Part shown: positions 10,160-22,811 of the stretch, in pieces
How positions within the stretch are numbered: position 1 is the stretch's first letter
How the letters are laid out: the number at the start of each line of letters is the position of its first letter
NCBI GenBank assembly: GCA_003118195.1
Contig: BEXV01001758.1
Span: 3,991-67,990, forward strand
Source of the DNA: Hemicentrotus pulcherrimus
Taxonomy: Eukaryota; Echinodermata; Echinoidea; Camarodonta; Strongylocentrotidae
Length of the DNA: 64,000 bases
Reading direction: 5' to 3'
Program-made: the position numbers and the translations under genes
The notes under the pieces: model-generated
Database searches by the model: none
The model's input: the letters and a program-made list of their open reading frames with translations, nothing else
What the model was told of the DNA's origin: nothing

Positions 10160-11900
10160 TTCATGTATCTTTTTTTTCATTCATTCATTTCGGTTTATTG
10201 TGTCAAAATTTCATGTTAAAACAGTCGGGAGACTGATACAAACAAAGATTACAGAGTTCAAAGAAAGAAAGAGAAATTAAAAAAAACATGTGCATCAAAT
10301 GATCACAAATTAGTTCAAGGAATAACAATAACAATAATGGAAACTTAGATATATCGCACATCATACATAAAAAAAAATCGAAATTACATACATGGATGAG
10401 TGGGAGAAAAAGATACACAAGAGAGAATGGACAAAGCAATTTATTTCCTTTTCTCGTAGCATTTAGATTTAGATTTTACATTTACATTTTTAAACACAAT
10501 TAACATAAATTGATAGATAAAATGTGATAGTGATATTTTTGGATTTACATGTTTTAAAAACACAAACAACTCTACTAATAAATACGAAGAAAGTTGGAAA
10601 ATGAGAAATGAAACGGGCACCTGCAGAAGATCTAAAGAAACAAGCGTGTGTAAATAATGTGTAAAAAAGAGTTTAAAATAACAAAATTAAACACAGTGTC
10701 TCATTCTGGCATTATTGTATTGTATATATATATACCAGGTATATTTATATATATGCTATGAATTAAAACATTGAAAAGTTGCATAAACCATGTAAACGGA
10801 ATAAAGTTGTTTCATTAATATATGTAGGAACATAAGCCACATGTATAAGTATTCAGGGCACATTTATATCTATCATGTTACGAAAAACATGTAGGCCTAT
10901 AGTAGGCAATTATGGGGTAAAAAGCTAAAACTATATGGAAGAATCAAGCATTCGTGTTATAAAACGGGATTGCAGAATTCCTATATCGTTGGGTTTTAAA
11001 CGTGGTAGGTCTAGTAGATGAGCACTTCTGAACTGCGGTGAGAGACACATTGTCGAGTAGCAGCATGTCACGATGCCTTTCAGACTTGAGGAGACCACAT
11101 CCAGAGAAGAAGGAGATAATTTCTGCGTTCACATAACATAGGCCAGTTGAAACGAATGAGCCGTTGTGTGTAGGAGAGGTCAGCTGGATACACAATGAAA
11201 CGTAGCGCCCATCTTTGGATTCGTTTGATTTTATCACTCTGCGTATGAGTAATGCCGGAGTCCCATACAGGGACACCAAATTCCATCAGGGGACGGATAT
11301 ACGCTTTGTAGATGGTTACAAGATCATGCGTGTTGATTCCAGATTTCTTGAAAACACACAGAATGTCTCCACGCAGCCTGTGAGATCATCTGTTGGACCT
11401 GATTATCCCATTTCAGGTCTGATTGGATCACGACACCAAGGAGAGTCAGGGAATCAATGCGTTCAAGATGAATATCTGCGATGGTGATGTCCAACTAGGG
11501 AAGAGGATTCTTCAAGAAAGACACTTGCAAAGCCTTACATTTTCGGGCTTTGGCGTCACGTCATTAAGGGCGCACCATTGACCGAGCTCATCAACGTACT
11601 CTGGTAAGGAACTTTGCTGGGTTTTAGGCAAAACTTCCACCAAACTTAAGCGTCAACATACTACCATCGGTATGTTGACGTTAGGGCAGCATCGTTAACA
11701 AGGGCAAGGAATAGGATTGGTCCCAACTTTGTACCCTGAGGTACTCCGCATGTGAGGCTCTTTGGGCTTGATGTTAGGCCTTGATGTCGAACCACCTGAT
11801 GACGGTCGGAAAAAAAACTACACCCAGTATCTCAATGGTCATCCAGTGCAGGTCTTCATCTCAAATCAACACAGTTCTACAAGTATTACATAAGATCCCT
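10160..11900 (-). mobile_element. Non-LTR retrotransposon remnant (CR1/Jockey-like reverse transcriptase)
   Basis: On the - strand 11701-11750 reads GVPQGTKLGPILF, the reverse transcriptase QG-motif block. Further on come LTLLGVVIQSDLKWDNQV (about 11430-11490), then MEFGVPVWDSG...KIKRIQRWALRFIV (11080-11286) and a C-terminal RYRNSAIPFY (about 10955-10985). The frame is broken several times, so the element is dead. The 3' end near 10160 shows aataaa and a GAAT-type tail. The 5' part is missing. Confidence 0.8.
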
Positions 11901-12039
11901 TTTTTGTTGCCAGTGTGCAATCCTTGGTACTTTGCTTGATGAAATTGTGCAGTGTATGCTAATCCCTGCTTCTTGCTCTCATTTCAAGTCCTAATTCTTT
12001 ATTAGTGATCCAGTATTAGTGGTATCTCTGAGCCAAGAG

Positions 12040-12500
12040 GGGTAAGTCATTCATTTTCTTCCTTGTGCTCTGTCCTACAATTGTATCCAGAGGAAGGCCA
12101 ACTGTCTCCCAAGCATGCTTCCACAGGACAAGGCCATGCAAGGAAATAGATCTGAAGAGTATTAAATTTTTCGCTGTCAATCTTAATTAGAATTTGCTCT
12201 TTATAAGACATCTTCATTTTGAACGTCTTCATTCCATGGTATCTTCATCATTCAACTAGACACCACATCTCAGTAGCTTCCAAGTGAAGCTGCATAACCT
12301 GGCTTATTGTCCAACCATCAGATCCATACAAGAGTGTAGACCAGACATATATCATCTTAGCAGTCTCAGTCTTGTAGCAAGTTGAACAGACCACCTTATC
12401 AGAGAGATCTCCATGTTTCAACGACATTGTCAACATGAACATTTGAAGCATTCTGTATCTATAGGTTAGGCCGCCACAGCACAGCTGGTATCACAGACAC
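12040..12500 (-). mobile_element. Second LINE remnant, reverse transcriptase C-terminal part
   Basis: On the - strand, LLYGSDGWTISQVM...LEATEMWCL (12248-12360) matches the conserved YGxExWT...LEAxEMW block near the end of many LINE reverse transcriptases. Frameshifts and stops follow. It differs from the neighbouring 10160-11900 element, so it is a separate insertion. Confidence 0.65.
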
Positions 12501-13014
12501 AACTCCTCCATCACAACAACTACACATTTGTGAATGTTGCCCTGGATACATGTGGTCCATGTTGTCACATCAAAATTCATTCATTGATCACTCATATGAA
12601 GTGTATGCTGACTGCTTGATCATACAACTCAAGCTACAGCTCTTTGAATGGTAAGCGTTGGAGTTCAGCTTGTTTTTAGTGTGGACACCTTTGCACTTCT
12701 CTGAACTGAATCAACTAGCTCTCCATCACAGATCTATGTCATTTCAGTTCCTATATTTATCAGTTTTTCTGAGATGGATTTATATGGTCCCATATTTTAG
12801 CTGTCCCTTTGTCTTGCCATGCTTCAGATCTGTTCCTTGTTTTCCATGTCCACGATTCACACATCAGTATTCATCACTCTTGCATGTAGTCATGTGTATA
12901 CCCACTACATAATTTATACAATTCAGAACATTCAAATCACCCCATTATTATCTTTCTAATTTTTACAGGACTACTATTTATCTTCTCTTAGTTTGGGATA
13001 TGATCATTTATCCT

Positions 13015-13541
13015 TAAAGTGACTTGGTAACATTGTTGAAGGTTGATGAAAAAATTGCTTAATTTTTGTATATAATGTTACTTACTATATTCCTTTTACT
13101 GTACTTACCCTCTGACATGCAAAAAATCCTGAACAAATTCTCAAACCACAAAGATATCTATGGTTTTCTTTGAAAAGGTTGATGTATGACACCCTCTAAC
13201 AGTGATTAACAGTAAATTCTCCCAACCATTTTTGAATTTTCCCAAACGTTTTTCCATGAAAAAAAGACATACAACAGGCAATAAAAAATCTGTCAACACT
13301 TAAATGTCTGGAATGGAATGTAGAGCCATTTTATTACTTTGTGATGATTTCCATTCACCTAAAATGTAATTAAATTGTAATAATATAGTTGGGAGAATTA
13401 AGGGATCGATCAGATCAGTTTTTCCCTATTTGTACCATGAATAATGGTCCGTTTTCACTCAAATTTTCAGATTATCTTTAATTGTACATCTAACATCGAA
13501 GTCACTTTCTCTCATCTTAACAATGTTACCAAGTCCCTTTA
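13015..13541. mobile_element. TIR element (MITE-like)
   Basis: The left end taaagtgacttggtaacatt is mirrored by aatgttaccaagtcccttta on the right. No coding sequence with a known domain lies inside. Confidence 0.6.
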
Positions 13542-14102
13542 ATTTCATGTGTTCGCCATTTTGCCTTTCAGTGCATGCAGACAGTGAGACTCTGGAGAGC
13601 CCAACAATTAAGCTATATAAAGCAGGGACTGCATGTGTTAATATGAAATCTGGGTTGGAAAGAATGATGTAATTTTCAGTCATTTTTGTTTGAAAATATA
13701 TGGCATACAAGTAGTTGTTTTATACAAATAGAGCGAGAGGAGACCATGATTAAGAGGTTTCTATTTCAATAATTTTTTTGCTACCAAAACTTTACCTCTA
13801 ATGTTTATTTAAAAAACAATGGTCCTAATATGCTTACCTGTGATACATAAGATCTAACTCCTGCCTGATTGAGCTGTTATAGCATTTAATGCTGGATGCA
13901 CTTTCCTAGAAATTCATATATATATATCATATATACGGTATTCCTTTCAGTCAAGACTTGACCTCTTATACCGTTGAAATTATCAACTTGATACCAAAAA
14001 GTGCCTCAGTGTGAAAAGCTATAGTTTACATATATATATATATATATATAAAAGTGCGAGAATTCTCAACTCTGACATGACAACCGGTGTTCCAGAATAT
14101 GT

Positions 14103-14340
14103 AGGCGTGAAGAAAATGGTCTAGGAACGTGAGACGTAGCTGTACTTTACAAGTTTATTGTGAGCTTTCGGCTTGTGAACACACCGACAGCCCAACAAAC
14201 AAGCAAGAACCTGAAGAAGGCCTCACAAGCCGAAAGCTCGCAATAAACTTGTAAAGTACAGCTACGTCTCACGTTCCTAGACCATTTTCTTCACGCCTAT
14301 ATGTTATAGGCGTCGAGGAACGTGAGACGTAGCTGTACTT
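14103..14340. mobile_element. Foldback element with an extra partial arm
   Basis: The arms aggcgtgaagaaaatggtct... (from 14103) and ...agaccattttcttcacgcct (to about 14300) pair over about 75 nt. The inner ends read gctttcggcttgtga and tcacaagccgaaagc. A third copy of part of the arm (gaggaacgtgagacgtagct) follows at about 14314-14340. A TA microsatellite lies just before it (14031-14050). Confidence 0.8.
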
Positions 14341-15032
14341 TAACAATATATATATATATTTACAAAGATAAGAAATTACCTATTGAGTTACCATGATTGT
14401 GCTAAGCATTATAGTGGGCATCTTTGCTGAAACTGTTAAATCAGTAATTGTATGCATTTGCTACTAGTGGTACATGTAATGCTGGAGATAGGCCTATCAC
14501 TTTATGGGGTTATTGATTGAATGTTCATGTATTTGCCTTTCTCTGTTAACCTGCATCATCTGCCTATAAACAAGCTGATATGATGATTTGCTATGATTAT
14601 ATTGCAGATTTCACAAGTTATGACTATTTATCTGAAATTAAGAGGAAGATGAATGTATTCTTTGATTCTCATTCTGGATTTCTGATAAATATGCCTTGTC
14701 TTATCAATATATCAACTGTTGCTTATTCGTATATTCAAATTTGTATAAACTTGTAGTTAAGAATTATATTTGAACATATATTCTCAACTAAGTATAGTAT
14801 TCCTTCCATCACAAATAGTTATTAACACATTTGCCATATTTTATTTTAATTTTTACAAACTCTTATTAATTTAAAATACATTATATGATAAATTATACAC
14901 ACACATTGGTTCAGTAACAAATGCTGTGTTATGTCATTTTGTTTAATGCAAGTATATTTATTTCATGGCTATGGAGGTAGGTCAATATAGAACTGATATA
15001 CAAATATATGAACACCATACAGATTACAATAT

Positions 15033-15830
15033 ATGATGTAGACAAATGCTCATTTACCCTTTATGTATGTAATTACCAAAGATAAAAAAAAGGTAGTCAG
15101 TCACTCAATAGTGTCTGACAGTGCTTTTTACTATTATCTGTAGTTTTCATCTTATAATTTGAAATTAAGAATGCAAACCTTATTTCATCCTACATGTTGT
15201 ACTAATGCCAAGTTTATCATAGAAGTGATAAAACACTGGCAAATGTAGATGGGGAGGGGAAGGGGGAGCACAACAATCCTTTGTTCCCTTCTGGCTCTAA
15301 AAGACAATATTTTACATCATCGCTTTCTCAGCTTAAGATTATTTTGAATGTTCTTTGACTATACTCTGCTTAAAATCTAGTATTTGTATATAAAGGACTG
15401 TAAAGATTAGATATTGTCCATTTAAAGTCATTTATGACATTGCAAATATGTACAATCCTTACAGGTACTATGTCCCATTTGCAGGCCAAACAAAGGAAAA
15501 GGTTAAATTCCAATGGCATTTGAAAGACAATACTCATTAAGAACTTCCCTAGAAAAATGGGGGCTTGAAAATGTCTTTAAGTAGGAAAATAACAAATATT
15601 AGTTGTCAAATCGACTTAGGAGCTATAGAGCCAGTAAGTAATAGTCAGATTTTTCAGACCATTGTACGGGTCGTACGTTTTATGCTGCCCAAAGATTCAA
15701 TCAGTATAATTTTGGCCATTACAAGAAGTGGGTTGTTAATGTAGACAAATGCTCATGTACCCTCTATGTATGTTATTACCAAAGATGAATAGCTAGTCAG
15801 TCACTCAATAGTGTCTGACAGTGAAGTCTA
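15033..15830 (+). repeat. Pair of about 90-nt direct repeats, 705 nt apart
   Basis: The blocks at 15033-15128 and 15738-15830 share gtagacaaatgctcat, attaccaaagat and tagtcagtcactcaatagtg. The second copy lies inside the TIR element at 15464-15976, so the first is probably a fragment of another copy of that family. Confidence 0.75.
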
Positions 15831-15976
15831 GCAAGTAAACAGGTTTCCTTGCATAATTTGATTATTAGGACACTGCTAACGTTTACATTTCACAGATAGG
15901 ACATACATGACATATTCATAGTTCCTGCAAAGTTCTACAGAATTTGATTTTGGCTGCAAAAGGGACATAGTATCCT
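15464..15976. mobile_element. TIR element
   Basis: The left end tactatgtcccatttgcaggccaaa is mirrored by tttggctgcaaaagggacatagta on the right. No coding capacity was recognised. Confidence 0.6.
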
Positions 15977-16476
15977 AAATGCTCCATTTAGTCCAGATGA
16001 AATTAGAAATTCAAGCTCAAATTTTTATTCACTTTTAGTAAGAACAAAAGGAATATTTTATTATTAGGTAAGGAGAAGCTTGAAAGTACTCGATAGAAAG
16101 TAACAAATCAATTATTGGATACAAGGGACTTAATATTCATTAAGATTAGAGGTCTATTTAAACATGATATTGATGTCAGGGATCAGTCAACTTTCCAATG
16201 TCGATTTTTAAAAGGATCATGAACTATTAGACCTGCCAATATTTTTACTGTTATTACAGCATGTACTGATTGTACTCTACATTTTATGAACATTTTATTT
16301 TGGGGTTTAGAAGTTGTATATTTCCCACTTTACAAGGAACCTTAATTCATTAGCATTTAAAAAATTTTGTAATTACAAAATTCAACAGTGAATGCCTTTT
16401 CAAATGCTGTTAAATGGCTTAAAATGTGCTTTAAATCATAAGATTGAGACTTTTGGTCACTATTTTACACCCTCAG

Positions 16477-16694
16477 AACTCCCTCTAGCTTGCGATGAGG
16501 GTTCTAACTGGTATGGTGTAGCTGGCAAATGCTTCAAGTTCTATGGCTTTACAAGGACCTGGAAGAATGCTGACAACTACTGTCGAGGGGTGGGGGGAAC
16601 TCTCGTCTCGATCGGTTCTGAAGAAGAGCAGGCCATGGTTGCTAATCGAGTCAGTGTGTCACAGGCCAACGTATGGCTTGGTTTGAGTGATACG
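16477..16694 (+). CDS. Exon 5: CTLD2, N-terminal part
   Basis: It encodes ACDEGSNWYGVAGKCFKFYG..WKNADNYCRGVGGTLVSIGSEEEQ...NVWLGLSDT, covering CTLD strand 1, both helices and the WLGLSD core. Acceptor ccctcag (phase 1), donor ACG|gtaaga (phase 0). A second acceptor 12 nt downstream (ccctctag) keeps the same phase and would drop four residues. Confidence 0.93.
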
Positions 16695-17566
16695 GTAAGA
16701 ATACAGTGTTTAGAGGCTTGTACGACAGATTTTAATAGAAAAACATATTTTTTGATACAACACTAATATCGAAATGAAATAAGAATAACAAATCAAGTTT
16801 AAAAGATCAGAATGTGTTCTTGAGTTCAACATGAGTTTGACACAATTCTAATCTCCCATTCTTTATTCATGTAGCAAGTTTGAAAAACCGTAAATCACTA
16901 AAATGAACAATGGTATGTGTCAAGCATTTCATAAGGAGCTTTAGGGACCCAACTGGAAAATAAACTGCAATTTAATTGCGCACTTTTTATCATTCATATT
17001 TTATGATATAACCTGGTACATTCTCTGCACGGTCGCACGTTAGCTAAAAAGGCAGATCGGCACAAAACAATGGGAACCCATTGACAGAAGGAATACTTTT
17101 TGCAACACAATGGCTTGTGAAAATTGCTCTATTTTGGTCTTGATTAGTTATATGACAACTCGATTTAACACTAATAATCATGCACTAAAACATTTAAATA
17201 TATTTGAAGCCTTTGTTTTATATATCCCATAATCGGGAGGCAATTTGCGCAAAGGAAATAAGTTTGTTTTGGCATTAGAAGATATGAGGAACATGTGACA
17301 TTATCAGTGATGGCAGTTATTTGCACTGATAGTCAAAGAAAATTTTACAAATACAAAACTAGCTGTAAATTATGTTGGTAGGAGCCAGGACCCACCACAT
17401 GATGGCCAACATATTTTATCATGTACACCATACATATGTGATAAGTCCCTTTACTAGACTGACTCACAGCAGAAACTAACTTTCATTTGTAGCAACACTC
17501 TCTTTCTTTTAAAATTTAAACTTATTTTTTTCTATTGATGTTGTCTCATTCATTCATCTGAAATAG

Positions 17567-17652
17567 GTTGGTGGAGCTGCTGGGAACTACAAGTGGTCAA
17601 CGGGAGAGTCTCTTACTTACACCAAGTGGGCCGATGACCAGCCGGACGATCG
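17567..17652 (+). CDS. Exon 6: CTLD2, middle part
   Basis: It encodes VGGAAGNYKWSTGESLTYTKWADDQPDD, with the KWSTG core and QPDD where mannose binders have EPN. QPD is the galactose-type triad in known lectins. Phase 0 in (gaaatag), phase 2 out (CG|gtgagt). Confidence 0.92.
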
Positions 17653-17714
17653 GTGAGTTTCTTAGCTGTGATTAGAAGTTTGATGGTAGAACTGCTCTTA
17701 TTGTATGGATATGT

Positions 17715-18170
17715 GGTAAAAGTGGTAGCCTCTTTTTGATGGCCCTCGCGCTGTTTGAGTTTGTAAATTCTGACGAGTGAGCCAGAGAACCAAGGAGGTT
17801 GCTCTGAGGGCCTCTTAACAAGTGATCTTAATTTCTTATATTTTTCATTGTTTGGCCAATATTCTGACCCAACTGAAGGTCGGGGAAAATCAATCAATCA
17901 GAGAGAGCTACTATGACGTAATATCTACCGCTCTGTGCCGATTTCCTCCGTGAGAGTGAGACTGGCCACCTATCTCCCGAGGCTGTGTTGTTCAATATTG
18001 CTGCAGTTGTTTGAGTAGGAACCTGGTTCTCATGAATTTATAATTCAGATCACTTGTTAAGAGGCCCTAGCTCAGCGCAAGCGCCTCGGTTCTCTGACTT
18101 GCTCGCCAGAATTTACGGACTCCAATAGCATGAGGGTCATCGACAAGAGGCTATAAACGTGGTAGACCAG
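17715..18170. mobile_element. TIR element with long imperfect arms
   Basis: The arms run from about 17715 (gtggtaaaagtggtagcctc) to 17830 (ctcttaacaagtgatct) and from about 18050 (agatcacttgttaagagg) to 18170. They pair over more than 100 nt with mismatches. It is a non-autonomous foldback with no coding sequence. Confidence 0.6.
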
Positions 18171-18614
18171 TGGTTACTGTGTCATCTGTGAATAACGCTT
18201 GTGAGAAGTTGGCTATGGCTACTGAAACATGGTGGCAGCGGTGGGATAATAAAATAGATCATAGAAAAAAAAAAAAAAGGGAATAAAGTCCAGGGCCCCA
18301 TCTAATTCAGGGTTACGATTGATCTGAATCAATCGCAAGTCTTCCAACCAATCGCTAGGTTACAGTTTTGTAACTCTAATTTACATTGTTGCGATTAATC
18401 CCACCTGTTTTTAAAACGAGACCCTGTTCACAAATAATGAGAAAAACCCCTTCAAAAACTACTGCAGCAAAATAACTGTAATATGCTAAAAATGTTGACA
18501 TCGAAAAACCAACAGATGAAGTGAAGTGAGAATAAATAGGGCCTAACCTCTCACCCCCACTCTCTTCATTTATATGTAAACTGGTTTGTATTTTGCCTTT
18601 GTGATTGTCTACAG

Positions 18615-18727
18615 GTTCTACACTGCTGGAGGTGACTGTGTGGAGATAATGCAATCAGCTACAGATGGAAAGTGGAGTACAGCTGCATGCACAAATGCAA
18701 AAAAATTCATGTGTGAAAGACCTGAAG
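18615..18727 (+). CDS. Exon 7: CTLD2, C-terminal part
   Basis: It encodes GGDCVEIMQSATDGKWSTAACTNAKKFMCERPEG, with Cys2, Cys3 and Cys4. WST stands where WND binds calcium, so CTLD2 probably has a weak or absent sugar site. Phase 2 in, phase 1 out (G|gtggga). Confidence 0.93.
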
Positions 18728-19044
18728 GTGGGAGGTTAACATATGTTTTTTTAAATAATAATAATGATGTTAAATTATCAATGATGTTAAAATAATATTA
18801 CTATTCTTATTGAATGTCATGCTTCCTGGGAGAAGTTAAAAATTGTTGTAAAGACATTTTTCGATATATATGGCAAATTAGAGTCTCTTATTGTACCTGC
18901 AAGAGGATATTATTTGGCCTACAGCAATGCTTTTGTATATCAAATAAAACATTGTTTTATTCTCTATTTCATGATAATGCTTCATAATCGAAAGGTTAAT
19001 TCTCCTTCAATAATAAATAACCCTACACTACCATCAAAATACAG

Positions 19045-19257
19045 GTTCCTGTCCAAGTGGGTGGCATCTCTACCGCGGCCACTGCTATCAATTCAACATC
19101 CAACATCCTACTATATGGAAGACGGCCAAGTTTACCTGTGAGGCACAGGGTGCTTATCTTCTCACAAGCCTCAGCTCAGCAGAGAATGCCTATATTGTGG
19201 ATAAGATGGTAGATTATCATGATATTAGTGTGGAGAGTTCATGGCTGGGTCTCTCAG
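19045..19257 (+). CDS. Exon 8: CTLD3, N-terminal part
   Basis: It encodes CPSGWHLYRGHCYQFN..IWKTAKFTCEAQGAYLLTSLSSAEN...SSWLGLS, a clear CTLD first half. Acceptor atacag, donor G|gtgagc, both phase 1. It starts only 317 nt after exon 7. Confidence 0.93.
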
Positions 19258-19632
19258 GTGAGCATGCATATTGATAATCAAAGTACTTTTAAGAGGAAAG
19301 AAAAGCCAAGCATTGATAAATAGACAAGACTAATATCTATCTCCTAAATCTGTGCTTTAGATTGGAATCATATCATTATAGAAATGTTCCCTGAAAAGTA
19401 TTAACCTTTAAAAAAAAACATAAATATAGTCAAAACATGATGGGAAATTAACTGAAAGTTTTGACTAAACTTCATGTTGCATGGTGTGTGTGTAGCCCAT
19501 TTCTATTTGAAGTGCATGTGATTTCCAGTAAGATTGATTCAATGCTTTTCATGTCAATCTTTCCATACCCTCATAATATACATCAAGTCTTCCTATGTAA
19601 TTGCTCGAGATAGTGTTCTTTTTTACAATGTT

Positions 19633-19835
19633 ATTGCGTGTCATGGCCTGTTGAGGTATCATGATCTAGGGGATATCTTCTTGGACTGTGGATGATAAGG
19701 CTTGTGGTTCAAGTCCTACTGCCTTACCAATGTCCTTTGGCAAGACAATCTACTTTTGCTATTAGCTCTCCACTAGATAAGGATTTATTCATTGAATGTT
19801 TTGAGCACCTTTGAGCTATTATTATTATATTACTG
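19633..19835 (+). mobile_element. tRNA-derived SINE
   Basis: A B-box-like gtggttcaagtcctac is followed by a body (tcctttggcaagac...gaatgttttgagcacctttgag) and an ATT-repeat tail. The body matches a second copy at 54890-55170. It ends about 50 nt before the exon 9 acceptor. Confidence 0.65.
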
Positions 19836-19882
19836 CATGACAAGTATTCAACGTAATCTTGACTATGCTGTTTTGTTTAAAG

Positions 19883-20002
19883 ATACTGAAACTGATGGCT
19901 CATTTGTGTGGGTAGAGGGTAGCTCTCTCAGCTACTCCAACTGGAACACCAAACAACCAACCGATAGAGCTTCAACTGAAGACTGTGTCTATATCACCAC
20001 AG
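19883..20002 (+). CDS. Exon 9: CTLD3, middle part
   Basis: It encodes DTETDGSFVWVEGSSLSYSNWNTKQPTD...EDCVYITT. VWVEG is the core motif and QPTD replaces EPN. Acceptor tttaaag, donor G|gtaggc, phase 1 at both ends. Confidence 0.9.
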
Positions 20003-20225
20003 GTAGGCAATAACACATTACTGTCATGTATTCCTGCTGCTGTGATTTAAAAATAGTTTCAAGTTCAGGTATTTTGGGGTTGTCATAAACTTGATAAAAA
20101 TTGCACACACATGAATTGAAAAAGAAAAGATTAACACATCTAGGGAGGACACAAGTAGATGGATACAAGTGTACATGTTATTACCTCCAAAGTGTGATAG
20201 TTTGGTGAGGGGGAGAGTGGTGGGG

Positions 20226-20233
20226 NNNNNNNN
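20226..20233. other. Assembly gap, 8 N in a G-run
   Basis: Eight N bases lie inside a G-rich run of about 38 nt. The true length of the homopolymer is unresolved. The gap is intronic. Confidence 0.99.
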
Positions 20234-20669
20234 GGGGGGGGGGTCAATCCATGTAAGTGCATTCCCCTGTGAAACCAATGAAATGGTATTTAATATGGAC
20301 AATAGACAGATATTTTTTGTTTGAATATTTGATTGTGATACAGAATAATGATGTTACTTGAGTCATAGTTTGTTTTATTTAAAATGATCTAATGAAGATG
20401 TTGACATGTTATTTTGTGAGATACACATTTTTTACATGATTCTGAATCTGATTAATCATCATCATTGGAGTCTATATTAGATATTCAGCAAAAATTTATG
20501 AGAGCTTGTGTTGTGTAAGTACACAGAAATATCTTACCACATATGGACATCATACTTGAATAGACCAACCAAACCCCATCCCAAAGAAGAAGAAAAAAAT
20601 AAGAAAAAAGTTATCGTTTAGTGCTACATATTTTCATGTATTGATTTCCTAGCATGTTAAACCATATTT

Positions 20670-21240
20670 ATTATACACCGCCCACTAAGATTCTTGCAAC
20701 CTCATTGGTCAATTCTTGATCACATGACATGCGCTAAAAGTACTGTTGAATGGCATCATTACTAGCCGTGCAATTCCGTTTAATCCATTTGCATCGTTGC
20801 AAGCTGACGTCACTAACGATGGACAAAGTATATGGTGAGGAAAGTGACGTCACCGTGCAATATTGTGAATGGATCAAACAAAATTGCACTCCGCGTCACA
20901 CGTAACATAAAGCTTGATATGCTTGGTAAAGATTTGCTGCCTGATTGATAGTGCGAGCTCACTATTGGCAATTTTATCAATAAAAAACAAACAAAATCGC
21001 TGATATTTGGATAATTAAGGCTCTGGGAAACTGTTCTTTAGAGGTGATGTATAAAACAAATAGTGAATGGTCTTTATTTGTGCAATGGAACAAGATTGTG
21101 TTTTCGGAGAAAGATGAGACGCTTTATTAAACTCAGCTGCTCCTTGTTGGATAGAACATCTTTTATCTTTCACCTCGTGCAAAATCTTGTAGCATTGAAC
21201 TCATGGCCATTCACTATTTGTATACTGATTTATATACAGG
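20670..21240. mobile_element. Dispersed element with TTATTATACACC end and inner foldback
   Basis: The left end (ttattatacaccgcccacta...cattggtcaattcttgatca) matches, inverted, the ends near 25035 and 28560, so these are copies of one family. An inner inverted repeat pairs 21048-21069 (gtataaaacaaatagtgaat) with 21208-21226. Borders are approximate. Confidence 0.45.
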
Positions 21241-21355
21241 ATATACCCACTACTTTTTTGTTTTAGTTCATGGCAACACATTGAAAAAGATGATAAAATG
21301 AGGATTATTTGATTGATGTTCTTAAAAGACCACATAATTCCACTTTGTGTCACAG

Positions 21356-21427
21356 GTGATGGAACAGGTAAATGGAGTAGTCAAGACTGTGAATCAACAA
21401 GTGCCTACATTTGCAAGATCAAGGCTG
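21356..21427 (+). CDS. Exon 10: CTLD3, C-terminal part
   Basis: It encodes GDGTGKWSSQDCESTSAYICKIKA, with Cys3 and Cys4. WSS replaces WND, so CTLD3 also lacks a canonical sugar site. Phase 1 at both ends, donor G|gtaagt. Confidence 0.9.
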
Positions 21428-22778
21428 GTAAGTTCAATTCTAATGCTGTGAGGTTTCTTACATGTATCACATCTTGGAAGTGATGTAATCAAGATCTGTG
21501 TTCTCAAGCTCTCCATGCCATCCAGAAGCCAGTTTCTGAACCCTTGGTTATTCTTTCTAGGCCTGATATTTACCCAATTTAAATAGGTTTCTTGATTTAT
21601 TTTTAAAATTTTTTAAATTGTCTTCCAGATTTTTTATTTTTTAACCAGATTTTGTTTTCTTCCAGATTTCTCCCTATTTTTCCCAATTTTCTTACTCAAA
21701 AGGAGGGAATGTTGTTTGAGGCCATTTTTTCCCGCGAGTCCTTTTTGTTTTTCACTCAAGGTGGGGGGGGGGGCGTGGTTGAGGGGAGAAAAAAATAATT
21801 TAGTGCTCACTATCACCCCTGTCTACTACATATTTGTTGCAACAATCACATCTAAGGAGTAAAAGGACTCTTGGGGTCAAAACATTGTGATTGGTCTTAT
21901 CTACATCACTTCATTATGATGTTTATGAAGATTATAATTTGGGTCTTGTTTGCCCAAATAGTTGATTTTTGTGGATATCATAGACGATCTATTCATCTAA
22001 AGAAAATGTTGCCATAACCTTAGCAAACAGTGTACAGTGTAGTACTTTTACATTTTAACTTTACAAATACCTCTAGTTTTACCAACATGTTCCATATCAA
22101 AGGTTTTATGAGTCAAATTTGTTATCATTATTAATTTTGGTCATTGCTCCTGCATGCACCTGAGTGGTCCATGGTATCAAACTTCATTTTGAATTTCAAG
22201 AAGGAAGACTCTATGTTCTTCATTAAAACTTGTAAGAAACGATATAACATTTTGAGTGGAAAGAGCCATCTTTGCATCTGAAAGGGTAATGAAGGGTACT
22301 AATCACCAGAATGTGAACATATAACCTCAAGAAATCTCTCTTGGTATTCTATTGGTTAACAGTTAATTAATATTAGATGGCATAATACATAACCAAAGAC
22401 AGGCTTTGGATTCATAAAGGCCCTAGTCTCTGTTAGAGCATATGGATGTGTTGACTAGAATACTCACAAGTCACTTGGATATTTAATGAGAATGTATTTA
22501 CTATTTAGACTTTCCATATGTATAGAAGTAATATATGGAGCTCATATTTTAACTATCTTTTATCAACATGGAACATCTAACATACAGACCAAAACAGTTT
22601 TCAGCGATTCTATATTTGAAGTGTAAAACGGTAGTAAATGCGATAAAAATGTCTCCTTAACTTTCAATATGAATGAAATGTAATTCAGATTCCTACAATG
22701 TGATAGATTGCAAGAGATATGTCCAGTTTTCAACTTTGGTCTATCTTTTTTAAATATTCTTTCTTATTTTATTTACAG
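21428..22778 (+). other. Intron 10
   Basis: AT-rich, with a T/C-rich stretch near 21590-21690 and a G-run near 21764-21773. No coding or mobile element was recognised. Confidence 0.5.
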
Positions 22779-22811
22779 ATATACCAATTTCAATTCTAGA
22801 TCCAGCAGTTG
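22779..22811 (+). CDS. Exon 11: short linker
   Basis: This 33-nt exon encodes DIPISILDPAV between CTLD3 and CTLD4. It has a good acceptor (tttatttacag) and donor (G|gtaagt). It is phase 1 at both ends, so skipping it keeps the frame. Confidence 0.7.

Larger units (their letters stand above)
9825..16476 (+). other. Intron 4
   Basis: The largest intron in the 5' half. It holds two decayed LINEs in antisense, TIR elements at 13015-13541 and 15464-15976, a foldback at 14103-14340, TA repeats (about 13917-13930 and 14031-14050) and a 90-nt direct repeat pair. A tRNA-like stretch near 9953-9985 was too weak to call. No extra CTLD exon was found. Confidence 0.5.

Noticed and set aside
15033..15830. 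LTR retrotransposon suggested by direct repeats
   Set aside because: Repeats are only about 90 nt, no primer-binding site or coding sequence lies between, and one copy is inside a TIR element.
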